Shown here: positions 36,237-45,249 of the stretch, in pieces | How positions within the stretch are numbered: the stretch's first letter is position 1 | How the letters are laid out: the number at the start of each line of letters is the position of its first letter | DNA from: Haematospirillum jordaniae | GTDB taxonomy: Bacteria; Pseudomonadota; Alphaproteobacteria; Rhodospirillales; Rhodospirillaceae | NCBI RefSeq assembly: GCF_001611975.1 | Contig: NZ_CP014525.1 | Coordinates: forward strand, 240,001 to 304,000 | Length of the DNA stretch: 64,000 nucleotides | Reading direction: 5' to 3' | Program-made: the position numbers and the translations under genes | Notes under the pieces: generated by a model | The model's database searches: none | Told to the model about the DNA's origin: nothing | Seen by the model: only the letters and a program-made list of their open reading frames with translations

Positions 36237-37016
36237 ATGACCTCTGCCGCTTCTGTTTCCTCGCTACCTGCTGCACCTTTAATCGTTATACCTGCCCGCA
36301 TGGCTTCAACCCGTCTGCCCGGAAAGCCCTTGGCTGACCTGTGTGGAGAGCCAATGATTGTCCACGTCTGGCGGCGAGCCATCGAGGCAGACGTCGGGCC
36401 GGTTGTTGTCGCCTGTGCTGAACCCGAGATTGCTGCAGTAATACAGAAGGCCGGTGGCTTGGCCCTGCTGACACCTCCGGATCTTCCTTCGGGGTCAGAT
36501 CGTGTCTGGCATGCGGTCCAGCAGTTTGACCCTGAAGGACGGCACCCCGTTATCATCAATGTTCAGGGAGATCTGCCAACTCTGGACCCATCCCTGATTC
36601 GCGCAGCACTTGAACCCCTGCACGACGAACAGGTTGACATCGCCACCCTAGTTGCGCCCGTTTCCGATCCGGAAGAACGCACCAGCCCCGACGTGGTCAA
36701 GGCCATCACAGCGCTGCCTGTCTCCGGACAGCCCTCTATCGCGCGTGCACTGGCTTTTACACGGGCCACAGCACCATGGGGAGACGGGCCGCTATGGCAT
36801 CATATTGGCCTCTACGCCTATCGACGGGAGGCACTGGAGCGCTTTGTCAGTCTGCCCCCGTCACCGTTGGAGCGCCGCGAAAAACTGGAACAACTGCGAG
36901 CCCTAGAGTACGGAATGCGCATTGACTGCGTGCGCGTCCAGACCGTTCCCTTGGGCGTTGACACACCCGCCGATCTTGAGAAAGCCCGTTCTATCCTGAA
37001 CTCTAAAAAACCGTAA
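36237..37016 (+). CDS. kdsB: 3-deoxy-manno-octulosonate cytidylyltransferase
   Basis: A 259-residue enzyme that activates Kdo as CMP-Kdo for lipopolysaccharide inner-core synthesis. The nucleotide-binding IPARMASTRLPGKPLADLCG is at the N-terminus, and INVQGDLP, RALAFTRA and HIGLYAYRREALERF follow in family order. The ATG at 36237 follows GGAGC about 10 nt upstream; an in-frame start at 36195 is possible but unsupported. pheA follows after 5 bp on the same strand. Confidence 0.96.
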   Translation: MTSAASVSSLPAAPLIVIPARMASTRLPGKPLADLCGEPMIVHVWRRAIEADVGPVVVACAEPEIAAVIQKAGGLALLTPPDLPSGSDRVWHAVQQFDPEGRHPVIINVQGDLPTLDPSLIRAALEPLHDEQVDIATLVAPVSDPEERTSPDVVKAITALPVSGQPSIARALAFTRATAPWGDGPLWHHIGLYAYRREALERFVSLPPSPLERREKLEQLRALEYGMRIDCVRVQTVPLGVDTPADLEKARSILNSKKP

Positions 37017-37021
37017 GTCCC

Positions 37022-37903
37022 ATGCCAAACACACAACACTCCATGTCTGTTGCATTCCAGGGAATGCCCGGCGCTTACTCCCACATCGCATGCAGCGACG
37101 TTTTTCCTGACCTTGATGTCTTGCCCTGTATCAGCTTTGAAGATGCGTTGGCGGCTGTGCGCAATGAACAGGCTCGCTACGCCATGATTCCGATTGAAAA
37201 TTCACTGGCCGGACGTGTGGCGGATATTCACCACCTGCTACCGGATTCCGGCCTCCATATCATCGGAGAGTATTACCTGCCAGTGCACCACCATCTTCTG
37301 GGTGTGCCTGGATCAAGGCTGGAAGATATACGCACGGTATACAGCCATGTTCATGCCATTGGCCAGTGCCGTACACTGATCCGTGACTTGGGACTAAATG
37401 CTGTCATTGCCGCTGATACCGCCGGCAGCGCCCGTGATATCGCAAGCTTGGGTGACCCACAGGTCGCCGCCATTGCATCCGCACTGGCCGGCGAGATTCA
37501 TGGGCTGGTATCCCTTAAAGCCAATGTGGAAGACGCCACGCACAACACCACACGCTTTGTTGTCATGGCCCGCACACCCCTTGTCCCAGCTGTTGAATCC
37601 GGCCCGGTTGTCACCGGCCTGATCTTCCAAGTCCGCAATGTGCCTTCGTCTCTTTACAAAGCGTTAGGAGGCTTCGCCACCAACAACGTCAACATGAGCC
37701 GACTGGAAAGCTACCAGATCAACGGGCAATTTATTTCAACGCGCTTCTTTGCCGAGATCGAGGGGCATCCAGCTAGCCCATCCATGATACGCGCTATGGA
37801 AGAGCTGGAGTTCTTCAGCACCGAAGTGCGCATTCTGGGTGTCTGGCCCGCTCACCCCTATCGCTTCAGGGCACGGAACAGGGATATGGTACCGGAGCAA
37901 TAG
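37022..37903 (+). CDS. pheA: Prephenate dehydratase
   Basis: A 293-residue monofunctional prephenate dehydratase, without a chorismate mutase domain, making phenylpyruvate for phenylalanine. The catalytic domain has VAFQGMPGAYSHIA, AMIPIENSLAGRV and the conserved NTTRFVVMAR near residues 172-181. The C-terminal ACT domain (about 195-280, with NVPSSLYKALGGFATNNVNMSRLES) gives feedback control by phenylalanine. It starts 5 bp after kdsB, an order common in Rhodospirillales, and is convergent with folC. Confidence 0.96.
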   Translation: MPNTQHSMSVAFQGMPGAYSHIACSDVFPDLDVLPCISFEDALAAVRNEQARYAMIPIENSLAGRVADIHHLLPDSGLHIIGEYYLPVHHHLLGVPGSRLEDIRTVYSHVHAIGQCRTLIRDLGLNAVIAADTAGSARDIASLGDPQVAAIASALAGEIHGLVSLKANVEDATHNTTRFVVMARTPLVPAVESGPVVTGLIFQVRNVPSSLYKALGGFATNNVNMSRLESYQINGQFISTRFFAEIEGHPASPSMIRAMEELEFFSTEVRILGVWPAHPYRFRARNRDMVPEQ

Positions 37904-37941
37904 GCAGCATCACCTAGGTTCTGCCACGCGGTTTGGTATGC

Positions 37942-39255
37942 TCAGCACCCACCATTGCGGGCCAGAACATCACCAGCCAGATACAGGGAGCCACAGATCA
38001 GGACGCGCCGTGGGGAATCACCTACTGTTGCTGCAAGGTCTGCCAAAGCTGACGGCACATCAGCGCAGGCAACGGCATCCTCTACCCCAAGACCGCGGGC
38101 TACCTGTGCCAAATATTCGGGAGAATGACCCGCCAAGCTTCCCTGCACTGGAACAGTCCGGATGCGAGAGGCAACACGGGCCAAGGGTGCCAAGAAACCA
38201 TCTTCATCCTTGGTATCGATCATACCAACAACCAGATCCAGCGGCCTGTCCTGCCACTGTGCACAGATGTGATCCCCCAGATTCAACCCGGCATCCGGAT
38301 TATGACCGCCATCAAGCCAAAGATCCCACCCCTTTGGCAAAAGACCTGATAGAGGTCCCTGCCCTAGGTTCTGCAAACGCGCAGGCCAGACGACACGTGG
38401 CAGACCACGCCCCCACGCATCAGATGGGACCATGCTAAGGTGCTCAATCACGGCCAGGGCAAGAGTAGTATTATGGACCTGATACCCCCCGGGCAGAACG
38501 GGGGCAGGAAGGGTATGTACCGATCCATCCAGCCCCGTATAAACCAGTGACTGGTCATGCAGCACACCGGAAAAATCCCTGTCCTGCAACAGGATCGGGG
38601 CCCCGATTGCGGACGCAGAAGACTCCAGAACCGAGAGCACATCTGCTTTCTGCTTCATACTGATACACGGCACCCCGGCACGCATAATACCGGCCTTTTC
38701 CGCAGCAATGGCCGCAACCGTATCCCCCAGATAGGCTTGATGATCGAGAGAGATAGAAGTCAGAACAGTCGCCGAGGGTTTCTCAACAACGTTGGTCGCA
38801 TCAAGGCGACCACCCAGACCGGTTTCCAGCAAGACAATATCAGCCGGCACACGCGAAAAGGCCAGAAAAGCCGCCGCAGTTGTCACCTCGAAGAACGTAA
38901 TGGGCTGCCCGGCATTACAAGCCTCGACCTCTTCAAGAAGAGCAGACAGGGCACGATCTGTAATCCGTAAACCAGACAGAACAATGCGTTCATTGAAGCG
39001 AACTAGGTGCGGAGAGGTATAGGCATGCACACGCAAACCACCTGCCTCTAGCAAAGCCCTCATCGTTGCTAATGTCGAGCCTTTACCATTGGTCCCGGCA
39101 ACATGGACAACCGGCGGCAGAGCATTCTGAGGATTCCCGAGACGCTCCAACAGCGACCACATACGGTCAAGGGAAAGGTCAATGGCCTTGGGGTGGAGCG
39201 CCATAAGGCGCTCCAGAACACGGTCCGGGCCTACAGCAGGAGGAGAGACCAACAT
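37942..39255 (-). CDS. folC: Bifunctional dihydrofolate synthase / folylpolyglutamate synthase
   Basis: A 437-residue Mur-ligase-type enzyme that adds glutamate to dihydropteroate and to folates. The P-loop is VHVAGTNGKGSTLATM, followed by TSPHLVRFNERI, the conserved ETGLGGRLDATNV, ISLDHQAYLG and the C-terminal-domain motifs WLDGGHNPDA and GSLYLAGDVL. The ATG at 39255 is preceded by AAGGGA. It is the last gene in trpB-trpA-accD-folC, 24 bp after accD; accD-folC linkage is widespread in proteobacteria. Confidence 0.96.
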   Translation of the reverse strand: MLVSPPAVGPDRVLERLMALHPKAIDLSLDRMWSLLERLGNPQNALPPVVHVAGTNGKGSTLATMRALLEAGGLRVHAYTSPHLVRFNERIVLSGLRITDRALSALLEEVEACNAGQPITFFEVTTAAAFLAFSRVPADIVLLETGLGGRLDATNVVEKPSATVLTSISLDHQAYLGDTVAAIAAEKAGIMRAGVPCISMKQKADVLSVLESSASAIGAPILLQDRDFSGVLHDQSLVYTGLDGSVHTLPAPVLPGGYQVHNTTLALAVIEHLSMVPSDAWGRGLPRVVWPARLQNLGQGPLSGLLPKGWDLWLDGGHNPDAGLNLGDHICAQWQDRPLDLVVGMIDTKDEDGFLAPLARVASRIRTVPVQGSLAGHSPEYLAQVARGLGVEDAVACADVPSALADLAATVGDSPRRVLICGSLYLAGDVLARNGGC

Positions 39256-39279
39256 CAACCGTCCCTTTACCCCTGCCCG

Positions 39280-40176
39280 TTACTCAGCCGGAAAGCGTGA
39301 ACGCAGCGGCACCACCTGTCCAGCCGGCCCCCGGTGACGCAGAAGATTCAGGATATTACCCAAAACCCCGGGCAGCTCCTGCCGAGTGGCAACGATGTCA
39401 ACCATACCATGCTCGCGCAGATACTCTGCCTTCTGGAATCCTTCGGGCAGCTTCTGGCGAATCGTGCTCTCAATCACCCGGGCACCGGCAAACCCGATAA
39501 CGGCACCGGCTTCAGCCACGTGAATATCCCCCAGCATGGCAAAGCTTGCCGTTACCCCGCCCGTGGTTGGGTCCGTCAGAAGCACAATGTAGGGCAGCCC
39601 CTTCTCCTTGACCTTGTCTACAGCCACCGTGGTACGAGCCATCTGCATCAGGGACAGCGCCCCTTCCTGCATACGAGCCCCGCCGGATGCCGGCACAACA
39701 ACCAAGGGCGCATCCTGTACAACAGCCAGTTCAGCCGCAGTAACAATGCCCTCACCAACAGCCATACCCATGGATCCGCCCATGAAGGCAAAGTCAAAGG
39801 CAGCGACAACGGTTTCAACACCGCCAATCGTACCGGTTGCCACAATAATCGCATCATGCTCCCCGGTCTTGGACCGGGCATCGCGAAGCCGGGACGAATA
39901 GCTCTTCAAATCCTTGAAGCGCAGGGGATCTTCCGCCACTCTGGGCAGTTCAACCCGCTTGTACTTTCCATCATCAAACAGCAGCTCCAGCCGCTTCTTG
40001 ACGGCAATCCGCATATGATGGCCGCAGTGCGTACAAACATGGAGGTTCTTCTCCAGCTCGCGATGGAATACCATCTGCTCACACGAAGGACACTTGACCC
40101 ATAAATTGTCCGGCACATCCTTGGGACGAACCAGTTGCTGGATTTTGGGGCGGACGAAGTTGGTCAGCCAGTTCAT
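39280..40176 (-). CDS. accD: Acetyl-CoA carboxylase carboxyltransferase beta subunit
   Basis: The 298-residue beta subunit of the carboxyltransferase that forms malonyl-CoA for fatty acid synthesis. A four-Cys zinc ribbon lies at C29/C32/C48/C51. The crotonase-fold core carries GGSMGMAVGEGIVTAAE and SGGARMQEGALSLMQM, and ends with the EFGFAGARVIE-like segment AVIGFAGARVIESTIRQKLPEGFQ. The start chosen (MNWLTNFVRPK) is the family start. It lies between trpA and folC. The alpha subunit gene is not in this window. Confidence 0.97.
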   Translation of the reverse strand: MNWLTNFVRPKIQQLVRPKDVPDNLWVKCPSCEQMVFHRELEKNLHVCTHCGHHMRIAVKKRLELLFDDGKYKRVELPRVAEDPLRFKDLKSYSSRLRDARSKTGEHDAIIVATGTIGGVETVVAAFDFAFMGGSMGMAVGEGIVTAAELAVVQDAPLVVVPASGGARMQEGALSLMQMARTTVAVDKVKEKGLPYIVLLTDPTTGGVTASFAMLGDIHVAEAGAVIGFAGARVIESTIRQKLPEGFQKAEYLREHGMVDIVATRQELPGVLGNILNLLRHRGPAGQVVPLRSRFPAE

Positions 40177-40247
40177 TATCGGGAAATCCCGTGTTGCCTC
40201 GACTATAAAATAACCCACCTGTTCGGGGGCAGGACAGAGCGTATACC

Positions 40248-41084
40248 CTATTTCCCCGCCAAGCGCACCCCCTCTGCCAAAGAAGCCACAAACCCAAGCG
40301 CTGCAGGCACCTGCCCCAATCCTTTGCCCTTGTCGGCAATCACCTCAACAAGGGCAGAGCCAACGACAACGGCATCGGCAAATCGGGCAAAGGCGGCCGC
40401 CTGATCCGGCGTACGAATTCCGAAACCCGTTGCCACAGGTAAATCCGTCATCTGCCGCAAACGATCGACAGAAGACTGGACTTCATTGACATCAGCAAGG
40501 ACGGTCCCGGTTACTCCCGTGACAGAGACGTAATAAAGGAAACCACCCGCACGGTCCAGTATGACCGACAAACGGCGACTGTCTGTCGTAGGGGCCGCCA
40601 AGCAAATCATATGCAGACCGTTATGGGCGAGGTCCACAACAAAGGTTTCGGCTTCCTCGGGCGGAAGATCTACAAGAATCACACCATCAGCACCAGCCTC
40701 TGCCGCATCCGCAGCAAAACGGGCTGGCCCGTAAGAATAAACAGGATTGTAATACCCCATCAGAACAACCGGCGTCTTGCGGTCCTGCCGACGGAATTGC
40801 CTCAAAAGCTCCAGCGTACCCGGCAAGGTCATGCCTGCCTTTAAAGCACGACCGGCTGCTGCCTGAATGGTAGGACCATCAGCCATGGGGTCCGAGAAGG
40901 GCATTCCCAGTTCGATGATATCAGCCCCGGCTGCCGGTAAACCGGCCATAACCTCTAGGGACAAAGCCGGATCAGGATCACCGGCCATAATATAGGTCAC
41001 AAGAGCAGCCCGCCCGGCCTGCCTCAGGCCGGCAAAACAATCATCTAGGCGGTTGACCACAAGGGTCGGCGTATGGGTGTGCAT
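40248..41084 (-). CDS. trpA: Tryptophan synthase alpha chain
   Basis: A 278-residue TIM-barrel enzyme that cleaves indole-glycerol phosphate to indole. The catalytic acids are E58 in DIIELGMPFSDP and D69 in MADGP. GYYNPVYSYG and the phosphate-binding ATGFGIRTPDQA are conserved. ATG 41084 (MHTHTP) follows GGAGAG; starts at 41096 and 41165 would overlap trpB. It lies 14 bp after trpB, giving one transcript. Confidence 0.97.
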   Translation of the reverse strand: MHTHTPTLVVNRLDDCFAGLRQAGRAALVTYIMAGDPDPALSLEVMAGLPAAGADIIELGMPFSDPMADGPTIQAAAGRALKAGMTLPGTLELLRQFRRQDRKTPVVLMGYYNPVYSYGPARFAADAAEAGADGVILVDLPPEEAETFVVDLAHNGLHMICLAAPTTDSRRLSVILDRAGGFLYYVSVTGVTGTVLADVNEVQSSVDRLRQMTDLPVATGFGIRTPDQAAAFARFADAVVVGSALVEVIADKGKGLGQVPAALGFVASLAEGVRLAGK

Positions 41085-41098
41085 TGGTCTCTCCATCT

Positions 41099-42319
41099 TC
41101 ACAGCGCGATCCCCATGGCAGCAGCCACAGTGTTCATGTCCTTGTCCCCCCGCCCGGACAGGCAAACCACCATCCGATGATCCTGCGGTAAATCCGGTGC
41201 CACACGGATGGCATGCGCCAAGGCATGCGCTGACTCAAGAGCTGGTATAATTCCCTCCCGCCGCGTCAGACGGTGAAAGGCTTCCAAGGCTTCCTCGTCT
41301 GTGACCGATACATATTCAACACGCCCTGTATCATGCAACCACGCATGTTCCGGACCAATCCCGGGATAATCAAGACCTGCTGAAATGGAGTGAGCCTCTG
41401 CAATCTGCCCATCATCGTCTTGCAGGATAGACGTACAGTTGCCATGCAAAACACCGGGACGCCCCCCAGCCAAACTGGCCGCGTGTTTGCCCGTTTCCAA
41501 GCCATGCCCAGCTGCCTCCACCCCGATAATCCGGACATCGCGGTCATCAAGGAAGGGATGAAACAAGCCCATGGCGTTGGATCCACCACCAACACAGGCC
41601 ACCAAGCTGTCTGGAAGCGCCCCACACTCATCCTGCATCTGGGCACGGGTTTCTTCGCCAATAACACACTGAAAATCACGAACCATGGTCGGATAGGGAT
41701 GCGGACCGGCAACAGTCCCGATCAGGTAATACGTATCCCGGACGTGGGCAACCCAGTCCCGCAGCGCTTCATTCATCGCATCCTTGAGGGTTGCAGCACC
41801 ACTCTGGACCGCCCTGACATCGGCCCCCAGAAGCTTCATGCGGAAGACATTGGGCTGCTGACGGGCTATATCTGTCGCCCCCATATAGATAACGCAGGAC
41901 AAGCCAAACAGGGCGCAAACCGTTGCGGTTGCAACCCCGTGCTGACCTGCACCGGTTTCAGCAATAATGCGCGTCTTACCCATCCGACGGGCCAAAAGAA
42001 TCTGCCCCAGACAGCTGTTGATTTTGTGGGCACCGGTATGGTTGAGGTCTTCCCGCTTCAAGTAAATCCTAGCCCCACCCAACTCGTCACTCAGACTGCG
42101 GGCCAGATACAGCGGACTGGGACGTCCAACATAGGCGGATAACAGCTGGTTTAACTCGGCCCGGAACGCAGGATCTCGGCGAAGAGTGTTATAAGCCTCC
42201 TCAACCTCCAAGATCAGCGGCATCAAGGTTTCTGCAACATAGCGGCCACCATAGATACCAAAATGGCCGCGCGAATCGCCCCCCCCACGCAGGGAGGAAG
42301 AATCTGGGTGATATGTCAT
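41099..42319 (-). CDS. trpB: Tryptophan synthase beta chain
   Basis: A 406-residue PLP enzyme that joins indole and serine into tryptophan. The PLP-binding lysine is K99 in NHTGAHKIN, the phosphate-binding loop is GGGSNAMG, and GRYVAETLMP and AGQHGVATAT are conserved. It is first in trpB-trpA-accD-folC. Usually trpF precedes trpB in alphaproteobacteria; here the upstream neighbour is a solute-binding protein gene and trpF is not in the window. Confidence 0.97.
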   Translation of the reverse strand: MTYHPDSSSLRGGGDSRGHFGIYGGRYVAETLMPLILEVEEAYNTLRRDPAFRAELNQLLSAYVGRPSPLYLARSLSDELGGARIYLKREDLNHTGAHKINSCLGQILLARRMGKTRIIAETGAGQHGVATATVCALFGLSCVIYMGATDIARQQPNVFRMKLLGADVRAVQSGAATLKDAMNEALRDWVAHVRDTYYLIGTVAGPHPYPTMVRDFQCVIGEETRAQMQDECGALPDSLVACVGGGSNAMGLFHPFLDDRDVRIIGVEAAGHGLETGKHAASLAGGRPGVLHGNCTSILQDDDGQIAEAHSISAGLDYPGIGPEHAWLHDTGRVEYVSVTDEEALEAFHRLTRREGIIPALESAHALAHAIRVAPDLPQDHRMVVCLSGRGDKDMNTVAAAMGIAL

Positions 42320-42335
42320 CGAAAAGTCGTCTCAT

Positions 42336-42578
42336 TCAAAACAGGGAAACAAGCGGCTGGCGCGGCCAGCCAACCCAGCGGGGTAGCTTTAGCAAGCCCC
42401 TATTCCTGTCCAGACCGTAGCGCTCAAGACCAAGCGCCGCATTGACCGCATCGGCGGCCGACGCCGCACACGCCCAGCTGGCAACAAGGAGAAAAGACGA
42501 AACACACACGGCTCCTACGGTAACCGTAAACGAACGGGGAGAACGATCGCACATCCTGAACCAGGACGCAAGAGGCAT
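42336..42578 (-). CDS. Possible small secreted protein upstream of trpB
   Basis: An 80-codon open frame starting MPLASWFRMCDRSPRS. It has the shape of a signal peptide (basic start, then TVTVGAVCVSSFLLVASWACAASAADA) and a short mature part rich in Arg and Trp ending PRQPLVSLF. It starts 8 bp after the stop of the upstream solute-binding gene and ends 16 bp before trpB. Against it: no ribosome-binding site is visible, and the 3' part overlaps a perfect 7-bp hairpin, so it may be chance. No family is recognised. Confidence 0.3.
   Translation of the reverse strand: MPLASWFRMCDRSPRSFTVTVGAVCVSSFLLVASWACAASAADAVNAALGLERYGLDRNRGLLKLPRWVGWPRQPLVSLF
42355..42371 (-). terminator. Hairpin in the gap between the solute-binding gene and trpB
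   Basis: Perfect 7-bp stem ggctggc (42355-42361) / gccagcc (42365-42371) with a 3-nt loop, followed on the minus strand by a T-rich but interrupted tract (gcttgtttccctgtttt). It may end the upstream transcript before trpB. A separate perfect 13-nt palindrome centred on 42522 lies in the same gap. Confidence 0.4.
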
Positions 42579-42585
42579 CACTATT

Positions 42586-43413
42586 CTACTGCTGGGTACC
42601 TGCCGCGCTCCGACGGGCCAGCACATCCTCAAGCGCCTTGTTGAAAGGAGGAATCACGCTTGCATCGACCGATGCCTTGCCAAACATGTAATAGACAGGT
42701 CCATTATCAAGCAGATAGCCAGGGTACAACGTGACCGTATCATCCAACCCGTTTCTGTAAATGGAATACAGGCCGGATCCACTGTCTGTCAGGAACGCAT
42801 CAATCCGCTTGGTTGCCACCAAGGCAAACTGATCCTGCCGGGGATCCTCAACAACAATCTTCTTGAAAGCAGGATCATCAACCAGCTTTTCATACTCGCC
42901 ACCGATGTAAGTATCGGCCACAACACCAAGCCGAAGCGGTGTTCCAATGAACGAGGACAAACCGGTCAGGGTCAGCTTCCCCACATCCACACTGCGAACA
43001 AACAAACCCAGCGTTTCCTGACGATACGGACTGCTGTAATGATGGTTCCGGGCCCGCTCCTTGGTCCAGGAGGCCCCGCCAATTACATCAATCTTGCCCG
43101 ACAGAAGACCACTGAGAAGACGGCTCCAAGAAGTAATCTCAACAACCAAAGGGCACCCAAGGGCCTTGGCCGTCTCGCGAATCAGCGCAACATCATCGCC
43201 CAAGGGGGAGCCACTGGGGCTGACATACTGGTAAGGCGGCCAGTCTGGCGTAATGCCAAAATACAGGGGACGGCTGCATGTTCCACGTTCCCAGCGCATG
43301 ACGGGGCCGGATGCCTCTGCCGGGCGCAACGACCCATCAACGGCCAGAAGAAGCGCAAGGGCAGCGCACACGGCCGCACCAAAACGCCTTGGACATCCCC
43401 AGAAAGAAGCCAT
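42586..43413 (-). CDS. Periplasmic solute-binding protein (SBP_bac_3 type), no transporter adjacent
   Basis: A 275-residue secreted protein from ATG 43413 (MASFWGCPRRFG), with GGAGAG 7 nt upstream. A signal peptide ends near residue 35 (AALALLLAVDGSLRPAEA). The mature part has the family-3 pattern: LYFGITPDWPPYQYV, DVALIRETAKALGCPLVVEITSWSRLLSGLLSGKIDVIGG, RNHHYSSPYRQETLGLFVR, PLRLGVVADTYIGGEYEKL. The ligand may be an amino acid or an organic acid. As with the gene at 29.7 kb, there is no permease or ATPase nearby. The two proteins are distant relatives rather than recent copies. Confidence 0.88.
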   Translation of the reverse strand: MASFWGCPRRFGAAVCAALALLLAVDGSLRPAEASGPVMRWERGTCSRPLYFGITPDWPPYQYVSPSGSPLGDDVALIRETAKALGCPLVVEITSWSRLLSGLLSGKIDVIGGASWTKERARNHHYSSPYRQETLGLFVRSVDVGKLTLTGLSSFIGTPLRLGVVADTYIGGEYEKLVDDPAFKKIVVEDPRQDQFALVATKRIDAFLTDSGSGLYSIYRNGLDDTVTLYPGYLLDNGPVYYMFGKASVDASVIPPFNKALEDVLARRSAAGTQQ

Positions 43414-43627
43414 TGCGACACTCTCCTGCCGTAGCACCCCGTTCTTTTCCCCGATGGCAGTGGAACACGCCACCAATAACACCGCAAGAACGTTCTGGAT
43501 TGGCTGTCTGACGGGATAAATGACCGACCCTGCAACCTGCTATAAAGGCAACTTCGGGTATAAAAACTGGGCACAGCCACGGATATATTTCGGCATCAAC
43601 ATATGTGTGCCGTAAAATAGAATCGTC

Positions 43628-44461
43628 TTAGTGCTGTGCAAATGACTTGGCATGATCCCCCAAGGCAACCAAGCGCGTTTCTGCCCTTTCTGCCAGCAAG
43701 CGACAAGAGCCGGACGTGGCCTGCCTGTACAAGCCGGCCGCTGAATGCCAAAGCCCCGCAGTTTCGTGCAGGCCGGCCAGTCGGTATGCATCCAGCCCTT
43801 CCCTGTCAGCCTGACAGGTCTCCAGAAGCACAGCCAAGGCCAAAGGATAGCCGTGAGCGTTCAGCACGGATCGAGACTGTGCCACGCGCCGGAAATACAA
43901 GGCAGCCCGCGGGTATTGCCCATGAAGAAAAAATGAGGTAGCCCGCCAGTATGTTGCGATGGGTTCTTCGCGCGTTCCCTCACAGGCATGTACAGCGAAA
44001 GCCGTTGCACGCAACGCATGCTCAACCCACGCACGTTCATCAAAGCGCAACGGTGGCAAAGCCAGATAACCGCTAACAGCATCAAGGGCCCCCTCAATCG
44101 CAACCGGACACCGTGCATTGCTGTAGATATGCTGTGCATTACCAGAATTTGGAGGGACTGTAGGAGGACGGGACAGAAAATCAGCAACTGAAGAATGGTC
44201 ACCTTCAGCAAGGCGTGGAGACGGCCTTGATTCAGACGCCCCGAAGTCAACAAAAGGCAGGGAAGAAATGGCATGCTGGGCACCAACTGGTATTTTCGCT
44301 CCTCCATCCTCCGGAACATGCAAGGCAGAAGGCACACCAAGGTAACGTTTTTCCAAAACAGCCGCCGATGTATCAACAGCATCAGACTCTGGATTCTGCA
44401 CACATCCAGATACCAGAAGCATAATCAGCGAAAGTGTAGGAACAGGGCGCCACAAAAACAT
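43628..44461 (-). CDS. Putative lipoprotein with helical-repeat C-terminus
   Basis: From the ATG at 44461 (MFLWRPVPTLSLIMLLVSGC) the protein is 277 residues with a lipobox LVSGC, so it should be a lipoprotein; several upstream in-frame ATGs (44479, 44515, 44545) make the start uncertain. Residues 25-120 are low-complexity, rich in Ser and Pro. Residues 120-277 are Ala-rich helices resembling tetratricopeptide or Sel1-type repeats (HALRATAFAVHACEGT, YWRATSFFLHGQYPRAALYFRRVAQ, GLWHSAAGLYRQA), with five cysteines in the mature part. The family is not recognised. It is downstream of the hibernation factor gene on the same strand but beyond a terminator-like hairpin. Confidence 0.75.
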   Translation of the reverse strand: MFLWRPVPTLSLIMLLVSGCVQNPESDAVDTSAAVLEKRYLGVPSALHVPEDGGAKIPVGAQHAISSLPFVDFGASESRPSPRLAEGDHSSVADFLSRPPTVPPNSGNAQHIYSNARCPVAIEGALDAVSGYLALPPLRFDERAWVEHALRATAFAVHACEGTREEPIATYWRATSFFLHGQYPRAALYFRRVAQSRSVLNAHGYPLALAVLLETCQADREGLDAYRLAGLHETAGLWHSAAGLYRQATSGSCRLLAERAETRLVALGDHAKSFAQH

Positions 44462-44559
44462 CAGACAGAAATCCAACATGCAAGCCAAAGCACTTTTGCG
44501 CACAGACACCACCATGGCACGAATATAATTAATGGCACAATTCATGTAGCGTAGTACGC

Positions 44560-44590
44560 AAAAAAAAGTCCCCCATCATAGAGGAGGACT
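44560..44590 (-). terminator. Terminator of the ribosome-hibernation gene
   Basis: On the minus strand an imperfect stem (agtcctcc pairing with gggggact, + strand 44568-44590) is followed by at least seven T residues (complement of the A-run 44560-44567). It lies about 45 bp beyond the hibernation factor stop. Confidence 0.65.
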
Positions 44591-44635
44591 AAGGCAGAAA
44601 TTCAGAATAACGTACTGTTATTGTGCCTGCTGGCT

Positions 44636-44974
44636 CTAGGCCCGCCGACGGTCAGCATAACTTCTGACCTTTCGGCTCATTGCCTCAAATGCATCCCTAA
44701 GCGCGATCGCAATATCCTCACCCCCATCACTTTCATGAGGGCCGCGTTGCACCACCAGCACATCACCGGGCACGGCAACGTCTATACCAACCTGGAACGG
44801 CTCTCCCTTGTGATACTCGACATGCGGGCTCTTCCGCTGCTTACCTATCGTGACACGGCAACTGATAATATCAGGACAGAAGCGCCCAAGCTTGGCGACC
44901 TTGTCATGCACCTTCTGCTTTACTGAATCGGAATGATCTACACCATGAAAGGAAACCTGAACGGGAATATGCAT
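44636..44974 (-). CDS. Short ribosome hibernation factor (HPF/RaiA family)
   Basis: A 112-residue protein from the ATG at 44974 (MHIPVQVSFHGVDHSDSVKQKV), with GGGAGAGG 5 nt upstream. The pattern is that of the S30AE/HPF-RaiA domain: VHDKVAKLGRFCPDIISCRVTIGK, then YHKGEPFQVGIDVAVPGDVLVV, and the C-terminal helix ALRDAFEAMSRKVRSYADRRR. It binds the decoding centre of idle ribosomes in stationary phase. It lacks the C-terminal dimerisation domain of long HPF, so it is the short form, and its product may be a variant or partner of another HPF elsewhere. Divergent from htpG, which fits a shared stress context. Confidence 0.85.
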   Translation of the reverse strand: MHIPVQVSFHGVDHSDSVKQKVHDKVAKLGRFCPDIISCRVTIGKQRKSPHVEYHKGEPFQVGIDVAVPGDVLVVQRGPHESDGGEDIAIALRDAFEAMSRKVRSYADRRRA

Positions 44975-45249
44975 CAAGGCCTCTCCCTTGGATCGTACCC
45001 TACCGCTACTCGTGCGGTAGCAGTGGGGCGCTGAAAACACCGGCCACCAGAGCTGACCTGCACACCATCCAAGGGCTGCGTAGATCATGCCCAACGGCCA
45101 GATCTATGGGGCGCAACGCCGCGCCCGGGAATTCAGACAACCGTCTGTTTATAAAGACGACTCTGATTCACTTACCTTCATATTCTGATCCCTTTTCCCC
45201 AGCGCCGCAACAGGCATCAACAACCTTCACCGGAAGATATTTCTTGCCC

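Noticed and set aside
42442..43434. 330-codon frame opposite the solute-binding gene
   Set aside because: Antisense shadow of a protein with a clear signal peptide and binding-protein fold.
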